Of a stretch of DNA of 55,345 nucleotides, positions 34,954 to 43,969 are shown piece by piece. The notes under the pieces are model-generated. The model searched no databases, was not told the origin of the DNA, and worked only from the letters and a program-made list of their open reading frames with translations. Source of the DNA: Chloroflexota bacterium (GTDB taxonomy: Bacteria; Chloroflexota; UBA11872; VXOZ01); the NCBI GenBank assembly GCA_026710945.1, contig JAPOQA010000003.1, forward strand, positions 1-55,345. The letters run 5' to 3'. Made by a program: the position numbers and the translations under genes. Numbering within the stretch: position 1 is the first letter of the stretch; every line of letters begins with the position of its first letter.

Positions 34954-36399
34954 TTACGGCTGCGACGCCGATCCTTCCAGCACGCGCCGGGCGGCTTGGG
35001 CTTTCACCAGTGTCTCTTCATACTCCGCTTGCGGATCGGAATCGGCCACCACCGCGCCGCCCACTTGCAGGTAGAGGCGGTCGCGCGTAAGAACCACCGT
35101 ACGGATGACGATGCTCGTGTCCATCGTGCCGTCGAACCCAAGATAGCCGATGGCGCCGCAGTAAATGCCGCGCCGCACGGGTTCAAGCTCTTCGATGATT
35201 TCCATCGCCCGTATCTTGGGACAGCCGGTTACTGACCCGCCGGGGAAGGCCGCCTCAAGCACCGCCACGGCATCGGCTTCCGGGCGCAATTCTCCTGTAA
35301 CCGCGCTGACGAGCTGCCAGACATTGCTGTAGCCTTCAACATGCCAGAGCGTGGGCACGTGTACGGAGCCAAGCCGGCAGACTTTCCCCAAATCGTTGCG
35401 CAGCAGGTCGACGATCATGAGGTTCTCGGCGCGGTCCTTCTCGCTGGTGCGCAACTCCTCCCCCAGCGCGGCATCCAAAGTTGGCGTGCCCCCGCGCGGG
35501 CGCGTGCCTTTGATCGGCCGTGATTCCACGGCCTTATCGCGCACGTGGAGGAACCGTTCCGGAGAGGCGGACACGACCCAGCTATCGCCAAGGTCGAGGA
35601 AGGCAGCAAACGGTACCGGGCTCTCCCGCTGCAAGCGCTCGTAGAGTGTCCACGGCGATCCTTCCCAGCCTGCCGCAAACCGCTGCGAGAGGTTTACCTG
35701 GTAAATGTCGCCGGCTGCGATATATTCCTGTGCCCGCTGCACCATTGCCAGGTACTGCTCGCGGGTCGTATTCGCTTGCAAGGGTGTGGTGAGACGGAAG
35801 CTTCCGGCGGCGTTTTCCCGCTCCTCGCGGGGCGTCTGGCAATTCGCAAGAATGTCTAATATCTGCGCCTGCCGCGCCAAAGCGGCATCATCCGTGCCTT
35901 GCGGCAGGCCGGTAGTCACCAGCCAGGACGTATCCGTTTGGTGGTCGTGGGCAAGCACCCAGTCGTAGCAGCCCAGGCTCATCTCAGGGGTAGGCACGTC
36001 CTTGCGGGCCTGCGACGGTAGTTCTTCAAGCTGACGACCTACGTCATAGGCGAATGCGCCCACCGCACCGCCTTGAAACGGCGGGCCGTGGGGCGCAGAT
36101 GGGACGGCATACTCTGCCAGCAACTCGCGCAGCGCCGCGAACGGCTGCCCGTGGAACACGGTGGAGCGCAGAGGCTGCTGAGGCCACTCGACGGAGATGC
36201 GGTCGCCGGTGCTCTCCATGCGCACAAATGGGTCCGCAGTGAGGTAGGAATACCGTCCCAGCACGCCCTGCTGACTGCTATCGAGCAGCGCCAAGCCCGG
36301 CAAATGGCCGAATGCCGGCGCGACCGCGCGAGGCACTATGGCCTCAGGTAACTGCCGTACCTGTACCGCAAGTGTGCTGGCGGTCACCGTGCTTAGCAT
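34954..36399 (-). CDS. pabB: Aminodeoxychorismate synthase component I (PabB)
   Basis: A 481-residue chorismate-utilising enzyme of the folate pathway, converting chorismate and ammonia to aminodeoxychorismate. The signature PIKGTRPRG (residues 295-303) has Lys297, typical of PabB, where TrpE has Ala. DIYQVNLSQRF, DLLRNDLGKV and AFPGGSVTGCPKIRAMEIIE are all conserved chorismate-binding blocks. The frame opens at 36444, but the ATG at 36399 aligns better with the family start. No pabA (glutaminase) or pabC gene is adjacent. The 5' region directly abuts a GGAGACC repeat (about 36424). Confidence 0.92.
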   Translation of the reverse strand: MLSTVTASTLAVQVRQLPEAIVPRAVAPAFGHLPGLALLDSSQQGVLGRYSYLTADPFVRMESTGDRISVEWPQQPLRSTVFHGQPFAALRELLAEYAVPSAPHGPPFQGGAVGAFAYDVGRQLEELPSQARKDVPTPEMSLGCYDWVLAHDHQTDTSWLVTTGLPQGTDDAALARQAQILDILANCQTPREERENAAGSFRLTTPLQANTTREQYLAMVQRAQEYIAAGDIYQVNLSQRFAAGWEGSPWTLYERLQRESPVPFAAFLDLGDSWVVSASPERFLHVRDKAVESRPIKGTRPRGGTPTLDAALGEELRTSEKDRAENLMIVDLLRNDLGKVCRLGSVHVPTLWHVEGYSNVWQLVSAVTGELRPEADAVAVLEAAFPGGSVTGCPKIRAMEIIEELEPVRRGIYCGAIGYLGFDGTMDTSIVIRTVVLTRDRLYLQVGGAVVADSDPQAEYEETLVKAQAARRVLEGSASQP

Positions 36400-37146
36400 A
36401 CGCCTTGGCCCCTTATCCTGATGGAGACCTTTGCGTAGCCGCATTAGACCGGCGGCGCTGGGGCCGAATCTCTTGGATCTTTCCCCTCACCCCGACCCTC
36501 TCCCCCAGGGAGAGGGAGTACTACTGGCGCCAGCGGCCGAAGTGTTGTTCAGGTCTCTTAAAGAGACTATGCCACAGGCAGGAGTGCTGCGGCATGTTAA
36601 GGGGGCACAGCTCCGAACACCTAGAGACCTATTCGCTACGGAGTAAGGCCAATATTAATGGGCCGGCGCAGGGGAGTCTTCCCTTCACCAATTGGTCGGT
36701 ACAGGGAAGTCTGCGCTTTTCCCCGGCCCTCTCCCCAGGAGGCCGCCTCACAAATGCATCGCTCCGTGTAGACTTGCCCTTCGACCCTTCGACAGGCTCA
36801 GGGCGAACGAAACCGGCAACAGTCCGTTCGTGCCGAGTGCTGCGTAAAGCCTGCTGCGCGCAGCCTGCTTTCCCCAGGAGGCCGTCTCACAAGTGCATCG
36901 CTCCGTGTAGACTTGCCCTTCGACAAGCTCAGCACAGGCTTGCCGAAAGGTCGAAGCACGATTTGGCTCATCTAGTCGGATCATGAGACACCCTCTCTCG
37001 GGGGAGAGGGCCGAGGTGAGGGGAAATCTTCACCACTCCAGCCCAATTCCCGGCGTTCGTCAGAGTTACGCAGAAGACTCTGAGAAGGGAGAAGATCGCC
37101 TCTTCCTCCTAGCGACTCCATGTTGGAAGAGCCCCATACGATGTGT
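36400..37146. repeat. Repeat field upstream of pabB
   Basis: It holds GGAGACCTTTGCGTAGCC (about 36424), CTCACCCCGACCCTCTCCCC (about 36485), and two 53-bp direct repeats at 36733-36785 and 36872-36924 (both beginning CCCCAGGAGGCCG and ending GACTTGCCCTTCGAC). Between and after them lie CTTCGACAGGCTCAGGGCGA-type repeats. No gene is recognised. Confidence 0.75.
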
Positions 37147-38634
37147 TCAACTGCCCAGAGATACCGCTACAGGGTGCTTACAACGCAACGTGCGGCTCGC
37201 TTCCGGGATGCGTTGCCACGTCGCAAGGGCTGACTTCCTGTCTCCCGCCAGCACCTGGGCGTGGGCCAGGTTTGCCAGCACGTCCCAGCGGTTGTAGGGC
37301 TGCCAGAGGGCGATTGCTTGTTGGTCTGAAGAGGAGGGCACGGGCGTCGCAGTGAGTTCCACGACCCGATAGAGCCGTCGTCCAAACACCGTGAAGGGCC
37401 TGCCCCCGCACACCGCCAAGACGGCAGAACCGTCAGCCGCTTTCACGACGCCGAGAAAGCGTCCGGTCGTCCAGATTGCGCTGCCGACCAAGCTAGCGTA
37501 GAGAACGAGAGCGCCACCCACCGGCACCACGTGAAACGTCGGAAAGGCGGCGACCACAATACCGCTGACGGCCGCCAGGGCGCAGAACGTCCAGAGGAGC
37601 CACACCACGCGCAAGCGGCCGATCCCCAGCATCTCGAAGTGGTGGTGCAGCGGCGTAGCCGTAAACGGAATTGGAAACTCCGTATGGGGCACAAAGTGCG
37701 GTGTCCCGGCATAGCGTCCCAGGCGCACACAGTGGCGAAAGAACGGCGTGACGACTTTGGCTTGCAGAAACCCGGATCCGCCGTCCAGCAAGAAGACTCC
37801 GCCGATGAAGAGCCAAATCGCATCCGCGCCGGCAAATAGCGCCAGCGCGGCAAAGGCGCCGCCGAGACCCAGCGCGCCGCTATCGCCGAGATAGATGCGG
37901 GCGCGTCGTTTCACCGTCCCCGTCGACGACCAATCGGAAGGCTGATTGCAGAGCAGCAGCCCGATGCACACACCCAGCAGCGCCGCCGCAAAGGCGATAA
38001 GCTCGCCGTCTGCCTCGCGTATGATGAGCGAGAGCAACATCCCGCCGCCGGCTATAGTCGCCATGCCGGCAGTCAGACCGTCAATACCGTCGCTCACGGC
38101 GACCGAAAACGCCGACCCAAGCGTGAGCGCAAAGAGCCAGACCAGCGTGAGCCCGAGCCCGACGATGCCAACGACGTTGAGGGCCTGCAGCACTCTGCCG
38201 CCCTGTGCGGCGGCCTGCGTAAAGTCTCCCGACCACCAAAACAGCGCGGCTACCGCAATAAGCGCCGCAATCGCGTGGGCAAACAGGTAGGCGCTGTCGC
38301 CGAAGCCGGTGCCGTGCCGCCACTTTAGCCAGTCATCGATGAAACCGATGCCAAAGAAGAGCGATGTCAGAAGAATGAGCAAGAGCAGGAGATCGCCGGT
38401 TTCGGGCCAGACGATTCGCCAAACGCCGCCCACGCACCAAAGCGTAATGAACAGCGCGATGCCGCCGACGTTGGGCAAGCGCAGGCTGGGCAGGTCTTCA
38501 TGGTCTTTGCTCTGCACTACCGGCTTGACCTGGCCGGACGTGAAGCGCGGGAACAAGCGGCGCAACACGGCGCTCAGGAGCAAGGTCAGCCCCGTTGCAC
38601 CGCCCAGCACCAGTACGGTCGTGAGTACGTCCAT
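37147..38634 (-). CDS. mraY: MraY-type phospho-N-acetylmuramoyl-pentapeptide transferase with C-terminal extension
   Basis: A 495-residue polytopic membrane enzyme of the MraY/WecA family that transfers a phospho-sugar to undecaprenyl phosphate. The Mg-binding FIDD (residues 98-101), SDGIDGLTAG (181-190, with Ser where Asn is usual), YLGDSGALGLG (248-258) and PLHHHFE (328-334, the MraY-specific HHH motif) are all present. The usual enzyme ends near residue 360. Here about 110 further residues follow, with a mixed soluble region (WQPYNRWDVLANLAHAQVL, then AGDRKSALATWQRI) that resembles a helical repeat. A role in lipid I synthesis is likely. The gene is not in a dcw cluster. Confidence 0.88.
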   Translation of the reverse strand: MDVLTTVLVLGGATGLTLLLSAVLRRLFPRFTSGQVKPVVQSKDHEDLPSLRLPNVGGIALFITLWCVGGVWRIVWPETGDLLLLLILLTSLFFGIGFIDDWLKWRHGTGFGDSAYLFAHAIAALIAVAALFWWSGDFTQAAAQGGRVLQALNVVGIVGLGLTLVWLFALTLGSAFSVAVSDGIDGLTAGMATIAGGGMLLSLIIREADGELIAFAAALLGVCIGLLLCNQPSDWSSTGTVKRRARIYLGDSGALGLGGAFAALALFAGADAIWLFIGGVFLLDGGSGFLQAKVVTPFFRHCVRLGRYAGTPHFVPHTEFPIPFTATPLHHHFEMLGIGRLRVVWLLWTFCALAAVSGIVVAAFPTFHVVPVGGALVLYASLVGSAIWTTGRFLGVVKAADGSAVLAVCGGRPFTVFGRRLYRVVELTATPVPSSSDQQAIALWQPYNRWDVLANLAHAQVLAGDRKSALATWQRIPEASRTLRCKHPVAVSLGS

Positions 38635-38676
38635 TCAACTCAACTGCTTATATTTTTCACACTAACTCATCGCAAT

Positions 38677-38900
38677 GATTAGATGCTGCCCTTCGACAAG
38701 CTCAGGGCGAACGGAATCGACAAGCTCGGAGCGAACGCAATCAAAAAGCTCGGGTCGAACGAATTTGACAGGCTCAGGGCGAACGGAATCGAAATGCTCA
38801 GGGCGAACGGAATCGAAAAGCTCAGGGCGAACGCTATCGAAACGCTCAAGATAAACGCTATCGACAAGCTCGGGGCGATCGGACTCAACAAGCTCAGAGT
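38677..38900. repeat. Nine-unit 24-bp tandem array
   Basis: The triplet CTC recurs at exactly 38701, 38725, 38749, 38773, 38797, 38821, 38845, 38869 and 38893, with a unit close to CTCAGGGCGAACGGAATCGA plus four bases. The unit equals the common dispersed CTTCGACAAGCTCAGGGCGA repeat. Units have diverged by substitutions but no insertion or deletion, keeping both strands open as 8-residue repeats. Confidence 0.9.
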
Positions 38901-38961
38901 CTGCTCCGTACCTGATACAGCGAATCGACACGAAACGGGGGTGAATGGAAGAGCGGGGAAT

Positions 38962-39393
38962 CCGTTCGTGCTGAGCCTGCCTGTCCTGAGCTCGTCGAAG
39001 GGGCGAAGCACGGATTGGCACATGAGAGCCGAACTATGAGATGCCTTCAAGTAGTCCAACACGATTGTATTGATCGGTAGCGTAGTCCCTTCGACAGAGC
39101 CTGTACTGAGCCTGCCGAAGTGCTCTGGACACGTTTGCAACCCCGTATCACGCACGGGGCAGGCTCTGCGCCATCTTGCCGTATCGTGGAGCGAGCGCAC
39201 CAGTCCGGGGGCAGAGCACAGGTTACAAACCTGTGCTACCGGAACGCTTACTGTGCTACCAGAGCTCTTACCTATCTACCGGCGCTCCCGTTCGTGCTGA
39301 GCCTGCCTGTCCTGAGCACTTCGACTAGCTCAGCACAGGCTTGTCGAAGGGTCGAAGCACGGTTTGGCGCATGAGAGCCGAACTATGAGATGC
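38962..39393. repeat. Long direct repeats (83 and 106 bp)
   Basis: Copy A (38962-39044) and copy B (39288-39393) both begin CCGTTCGTGCTGAGCCTGCC and end ATGAGAGCCGAACTATGAGA plus TGC. Copy B has an extra 23 bp or so of the CTCAGCACAGGCTTGTCGAA repeat type. Copy B ends four bases before the stop of the isomerase gene. Between them lie more repeats and no gene. Confidence 0.85.
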
Positions 39394-39396
39394 TTT

Positions 39397-40248
39397 CTAA
39401 TTCAACTCTTGCCAAATCCGGCGCACGAAAGCAATGGCCTCGCGGGTCTCCCCTACGCGATTCTCCCCGGCCTCGCGCTCGATGCAGTGGTAACCCGTGA
39501 ACCCGATGTCTTGATACGACTTCAGGTAGCGCGGCCACTCGATCCAGCCCTGGCCCAATGGAGTCTCATGGCGGCCGGAGTCGTCCTCCACGGCGGAATC
39601 CTTGATGTGGGTATGGATGATATGGTCCCGCAGGATGTAGACTGCTTCGTGGGGGTCGGATTCGGCAAAGGCCTCCGCGCGATCGTACGGGCGACCCTCT
39701 TGTTTGGCAATGCGCGCCGCCCACGTGATGAAGTTTGCCGGGTCGAGGTTAATCTTTATTCCATCGGTATCGATTGAGTTAATGAGATCCAGCAGCACGG
39801 ATGGCGGCTCAGGGCCGGTCTCGATACCGAAGTACATGCCCGTCTGCTCCGCATGCGTGCCGATTGCTTCCATAGCTTCGCGAAAGACCTGCCGCCGCGG
39901 GGCGTTGGCGTCTTTGGGCACGATGCCGATGTGGCTGGTGAGCGCCGGGGCGCCGAGAGCGCGGGTGTGGTCGAGCAGGCGCCTGGTTTGGTCCACCCGC
40001 TCAGCCATCGTGTCGGCATCTCCAAAGTCGTCCAGGCCGCCGTCCGTGGCGGAAATTACCATGCCCAAGTCCTGCACACGCTGCTGCACTTCCTTGATTC
40101 CTGCCGCATTGAGCTCCTCGGGACCGTATTCGCCGTGCCCTACCGTCAACTGCACGCTCTCAGCACCGATCTGCGCCGCTGTTTCGAGGCCTTCCGGCCC
40201 CGGCGTGCGCAGGCAAATGAGTCGAACCCCAACCTTGATGTCTGCCAT
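39397..40248 (-). CDS. Sugar phosphate isomerase/epimerase-type TIM barrel protein
   Basis: A 283-residue cytoplasmic protein of the xylose isomerase-like/AP endonuclease 2 fold. Metal-ligand candidates are Glu in YFGIETGPEP, Asp in KINLDPANF, His residues in IIHTHIKD and Glu in HCIEREAG, in the usual order for the family. The reaction is probably isomerisation or epimerisation of a sugar or inositol derivative, or a dehydration; the family is broad. The gene lies alone, with repeats directly after its stop. Confidence 0.9.
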   Translation of the reverse strand: MADIKVGVRLICLRTPGPEGLETAAQIGAESVQLTVGHGEYGPEELNAAGIKEVQQRVQDLGMVISATDGGLDDFGDADTMAERVDQTRRLLDHTRALGAPALTSHIGIVPKDANAPRRQVFREAMEAIGTHAEQTGMYFGIETGPEPPSVLLDLINSIDTDGIKINLDPANFITWAARIAKQEGRPYDRAEAFAESDPHEAVYILRDHIIHTHIKDSAVEDDSGRHETPLGQGWIEWPRYLKSYQDIGFTGYHCIEREAGENRVGETREAIAFVRRIWQELN

Positions 40249-40615
40249 AGAACTACCTTTCTTCCAAGACTATCCGCCATCACCATCGTCACGAGACTAG
40301 CAGGCCGACGCGTTACTGCCCCAAAGGGCCGACCTAACAAGTGCCCGGCAAGCCGACCCGTTCTGAACAGGGAAGTCCTGTCCGTCATTCTCGCGAAAGC
40401 GGGAATCCATCTCTTTCGCACTGCGCTAGGAACGTATCGCGCGAAACACAACCCTTGCACTTCTGCAAGACCGCGTTATTCCGAGGAACATGATGACGAG
40501 GGTTTGACGACGTGGGGCACGAGATTCCTCGCTCCGCTCGGAATGACAATGCGCGCCAACACCGCTTTGCACAAAGCCGCCACTGCGCTGCCATCATACC
40601 ACGCCTGTTGCGGTG
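40249..40615. other. Gap with dispersed palindromic repeats
   Basis: GTCATTCTCGCGAAAGCGGG (about 40384) and TTCCTCGCTCCGCTCGGAAT (about 40524) are the common short repeats of this genome. No gene is seen. Confidence 0.55.
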
Positions 40616-41920
40616 TCACGCCAGCACGTCACGAACCTGCTGTTCCATGTACTCAAGCGCCCGTGGCAGCATCACCTGACCGCGAATAGCCGCTTGCAGC
40701 GTCTCTGCGCAGACTTCCTCCACCTGCGGATAGGCGGCAAACATTGGAAACGTCAACATGTGGTTCTGAATGGTCTCCTCCAACAATTCCAGACGCCTTG
40801 CATGCACCGTGCCGGACGGCGTCTCGCTGCGGACGCGCGCCATCACCGCGTCTCTCGGCACAATTGCGCCGGCCCGGGTCTCCAGGTACTGGCTCTCCGC
40901 GGAGGTCAGAAAGCGCACGAGCGCCAGCGCGCCTTCCATGTCCCGCACCGATGCGGGAATAGCGAACGAGTGGCCGCCCGCATAGACGGCACGCGTGCCC
41001 GCCGGCCCTAACGGATAGGACGCCACGCCAAACGCATTGGCTACGGCGCTGGTCTGCGGGTCGGTGAGCAGGCTGTAGTAGGCGGGCCAGTCCGCGGTCA
41101 ACGCGCAACTGCCGTCACGAAAGAGCTGCGATACTTCATCGAAGTAGGTCGCGGTGAGATCACGCGGGGTGAGGCCCTGCTGGTAGAGGTCGGCCAGGAA
41201 GCCCAATGCCCAGCGGCCGGCAGACGTATCAAATGACGGGTTAAGCTGCGTATCGAATAGTGTCCCGCCCGCCATGGCGACCAACTCGAAGAACGTACCA
41301 AACAAACCCGAGGAATGTCCGGGAAAGGCAAAGCCAAAGAGGTCGGGAGGCCGCGTGAAATACGTTGCCACGTCCCGCACCTCATCCCATGTCCGCGGCA
41401 CGCGCAGCGGACGGCCGTACTGCCGTTGAAACCGTGCGTGCTCCTCAGCATCTTCCAGCAGATCGCTGCGGTAGAAGAGAATGCGGGCGTCCACGTTGCG
41501 GGGAATCTGCACAAGCGCGCCATCAACCCGCGCAAGTTTGAGCAAAGCAGGTGAGAAGTCCGCCAATTCCGCATCAGAGAAGTGTGCATCCAACGGGAGC
41601 AGCCACGCCTGCTGAGCCGGCGCGTATTTGACGTGGGTTGAGATGACGTCGTAAGCTGCTGTGCCGGCTGCAATCACCTCGTCGATGTGGGCATTCAGCG
41701 CGGGATGCGGCAGGCGCACGTGGACATTGACCGCGTAGCCGGTCTCCTGCTCGAATTGGGGTAAGCGACTGTAGAGCGCGTCATACTGCGGCCCGCTGAT
41801 GAAGGCGACGTTGAGGTGTTGCTGCGGCAAGAGTGGCAGTACTCCTCGGCACGATGCTGTAAGTATATGGAATGCGGCCTGTTTTGTTCGGCTACCGAAG
41901 CCATTGCACAGATTCGTCAT
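40616..41920 (-). CDS. Extracellular solute-binding protein-like, signal peptide missing
   Basis: A 434-residue frame whose body from about residue 34 (HLNVAFISGPQYDALYSRLP) is a family 1 substrate-binding protein, with VISTHVKYAPAQQAWLLPLD and VPRTWDEVRDVATYF. Unlike the two other binding proteins in the window, it has no Tat or Sec leader and no convincing lipobox. The apparent start codon lies inside a GTCATCCCGGCGAAACCCGG dispersed repeat, so the first 30 residues are probably not the original N-terminus. The gene may be a cytoplasmic variant, mis-started, or broken at its 5' end. No permease genes are adjacent. Confidence 0.75.
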   Translation of the reverse strand: MTNLCNGFGSRTKQAAFHILTASCRGVLPLLPQQHLNVAFISGPQYDALYSRLPQFEQETGYAVNVHVRLPHPALNAHIDEVIAAGTAAYDVISTHVKYAPAQQAWLLPLDAHFSDAELADFSPALLKLARVDGALVQIPRNVDARILFYRSDLLEDAEEHARFQRQYGRPLRVPRTWDEVRDVATYFTRPPDLFGFAFPGHSSGLFGTFFELVAMAGGTLFDTQLNPSFDTSAGRWALGFLADLYQQGLTPRDLTATYFDEVSQLFRDGSCALTADWPAYYSLLTDPQTSAVANAFGVASYPLGPAGTRAVYAGGHSFAIPASVRDMEGALALVRFLTSAESQYLETRAGAIVPRDAVMARVRSETPSGTVHARRLELLEETIQNHMLTFPMFAAYPQVEEVCAETLQAAIRGQVMLPRALEYMEQQVRDVLA

Positions 41921-42041
41921 CCCGGCGAAACCCGGAATTTAGAAGGAGGTGATGTCCAAGCACTCGCCGGCTGACCGCATGCAAAGTCTTCCCGACCTTC
42001 CCTCGGAGTCAGGCGAGGGGCGATTGAGCGCCTTCAAGTCA

Positions 42042-42066
42042 GGCGGGGGACAAGCCCCCGCGCTAC
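42042..42066. repeat. GCGGGGGCTTGTCCCCCGC-type palindrome
   Basis: Minus-orientation copy of the 25-bp repeat also found at 10225, 17898, 44282 and 44322. It forms a strong GC hairpin between two minus-strand genes. Confidence 0.75.
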
Positions 42067-42179
42067 AAGGAGAATGGGCCGCTCTAATCTTCCGTCCCGC
42101 TTACCGCCATCAGCTACTTCTCGTAGGCTCCAGCAACAACTCCCTCATCAAGAGAAAGTGTTCTCTTGCGTAACTTACT

Positions 42180-43010
42180 CTACAGCATGCCGAAAAGCGG
42201 CTGGCCCTTTACACCGATATCGAGGCGGTAAACTGCGCCGGTCTCGGTTTCCGTGACGTAGAGTGAGTCATCCCAGAAGGCCACGTTCGTGGGATTCTTG
42301 CCTGACACCGGCAACTCCTCAATCACTTCGCCGGTGGGCGCAATCACGGCCACTGCGCCCTTGCCGTAATGAGCCACGTAGAGGTTGCCGTCTGCGCCAA
42401 AGTCCATGCCGTCCGGCCCGACGCCGCCTTCCATCTGGGCGTACAAGCTGCGGTTGTTGGCGCTGCCGTCGGAGTTCAGGGTAAAGGCATGAATGCGCCG
42501 GGTAAAGGTCTCCGCCACGTAGAGCGTCCCCTCGTCCGCGGACAGACAGATTCCGTTTGGGAACGCCAGACCCACGGCAAAGACTGAGATCGCGCCATCT
42601 GCCCCCACACGGAACACGCGTCCCACCGGGTTTTCCAGCGTAGACCCCTTAGGATCCGTGAAGTAGCAGTTGCCGTGACTATCGAGAATGAGGTCGTTCG
42701 GGCCCCGGAACGGCTTCTTGTTAAACGACTCCGCCACCACCGACCACGTCCCGTCGGGCGAAAAGTCAAGGATCTGCGCCAAGCCGTTTTCCGCGACGAT
42801 CAGATGACCGTTTTGGTGCAGGCGCGAGCCGCACGGCACGCCGCCGGTCTCCGCAAAGACTTCCATGTGTCCATCCTGCGTTACCTTGCTGATACGTCCG
42901 GCATCACACTCCATGACGTAGAAGTTGCCTGCGCGATCGAAGGCAGGACCTTCGGGAAAGCCAAAGCCGTCGGCAACCAGAATAGGATCAGCGTCGGTCT
43001 TCATGCGCAA
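42180..43010 (-). CDS. SMP-30/gluconolactonase family protein
   Basis: A 276-residue six-bladed propeller protein. FPEGPAFD (residues 18-25) holds the metal-ligand Glu. RGPNDLILDSHGN, LAFPNGICLSAD (Asn) and VGPDGMDFGADGN (Asp) supply the other conserved ligands. This family hydrolyses sugar lactones such as gluconolactone, or acts on organophosphates. It lacks a leader and is probably cytoplasmic. It lies 80 bp downstream of an SDR gene on the same strand, which could make a dehydrogenase-lactonase pair: the SDR would oxidise a sugar to a lactone that this protein opens. Confidence 0.88.
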   Translation of the reverse strand: MRMKTDADPILVADGFGFPEGPAFDRAGNFYVMECDAGRISKVTQDGHMEVFAETGGVPCGSRLHQNGHLIVAENGLAQILDFSPDGTWSVVAESFNKKPFRGPNDLILDSHGNCYFTDPKGSTLENPVGRVFRVGADGAISVFAVGLAFPNGICLSADEGTLYVAETFTRRIHAFTLNSDGSANNRSLYAQMEGGVGPDGMDFGADGNLYVAHYGKGAVAVIAPTGEVIEELPVSGKNPTNVAFWDDSLYVTETETGAVYRLDIGVKGQPLFGML

Positions 43011-43090
43011 GCTTCCTTTCTCTTAGGTAACGGTGTGCGCTTCCGCGCACACGCCCTGGCGCGCCGTTCCGCACAAGCTAGAAATGATTG

Positions 43091-43969
43091 CTACTGCGTT
43101 GCAGCGTCTTTGTCGCGTTTCTGCGCCGCCGGACCCAACGGACGTGAGAGATCGTACTCCAAGAGCTCGGGATGACGTTGCAGGAACTCCTGCACACGCG
43201 TTCCGCCCAGACCCTTGAAGCCAAGCAGGAACCCGCCATCTATAAGCAACGTGTGTCCCGTAACAAAGCGCGCGTCTGTCGAACAGAGATAGAGCGCCCC
43301 TTGGGCGATGTCCTCGGCGCGACCAACGGTGGGAAGAACATTCCAGAGGATATTCCGTTCGTGCCAGATCGGATCGTTGGCGTTTTCTTCTTTCATCTCA
43401 TCCGACGGAATGGCGCCCGGCGCAATCGCGTTGACGCGGATGCCGTCGTTGCCCAATTCGAGGGCCATTTGCTTTGTGAGCTGGATGAGCGCGGCCTTGG
43501 CCGTCTCGTAGGTAGGGTAGCCGGGGCTGACCTGGAAGCCGTGCACCGAGCTGAGGTTGAGGATCGCGCCGCCGCCGGCTGCGCGCATGTGCGGCACGGC
43601 AAACTTGCTCGCCAAGAAAGGCGCTCTGAGCAAGACGTCAAAACTCGCGTCCCAATCCTCCGCGCTCAGCTCTTCTATCGAACCGCGCCGCTCCCAATGA
43701 GCATTGTTAACGAGAATTGTCACCCCGCCGTAGCGTTCCACCGCAGCGGCCACCATGTCGCGGTTGCCGGCTTCGGTGCCAACGTCCGCATGGAAGAACG
43801 ACGCTTCGCCGTCGTCGCCGCGTATAGCCTCCGCCACGGCTTCGCCCGCCTCGTCCTGGATGTCGGCGATGAGGATTTTTGCCCCCTCTGCCGCGAAGCG
43901 ACGCGCAATCGCACGCCCGATGTTGTTGGCGGCGCCCGTGACGATGGCTATGTGATTCTGCAAGCGCAT
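43091..43969 (-). CDS. Short-chain dehydrogenase/reductase with C-terminal tail
   Basis: A 292-residue classical SDR. It has the NAD(P)-binding TGAANNIG (residues 11-18), ILVNNAHW, catalytic Ser in NLSSVHGF, and Tyr-Lys in YPTYETAK. The C-terminus is extended about 30 residues beyond the usual FVTGHTLLIDGG end, ending in a basic, charged tail. The likely substrate is a sugar or hydroxy acid, judged only from the following SMP-30 lactonase gene on the same strand. It differs clearly from the SDR at 18109. Confidence 0.9.
   Translation of the reverse strand: MRLQNHIAIVTGAANNIGRAIARRFAAEGAKILIADIQDEAGEAVAEAIRGDDGEASFFHADVGTEAGNRDMVAAAVERYGGVTILVNNAHWERRGSIEELSAEDWDASFDVLLRAPFLASKFAVPHMRAAGGGAILNLSSVHGFQVSPGYPTYETAKAALIQLTKQMALELGNDGIRVNAIAPGAIPSDEMKEENANDPIWHERNILWNVLPTVGRAEDIAQGALYLCSTDARFVTGHTLLIDGGFLLGFKGLGGTRVQEFLQRHPELLEYDLSRPLGPAAQKRDKDAATQ

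Noticed and set aside
38677-38900. CRISPR array
   Set aside because: Units are contiguous with no spacers, and no cas gene is present.
38683-39039. Repeat protein encoded by the 24-bp array (either strand)
   Set aside because: Open frames on both strands follow from the 24-bp period without stops; there is no ribosome-binding site and the frames run into other dispersed repeats. Kept as a DNA repeat.
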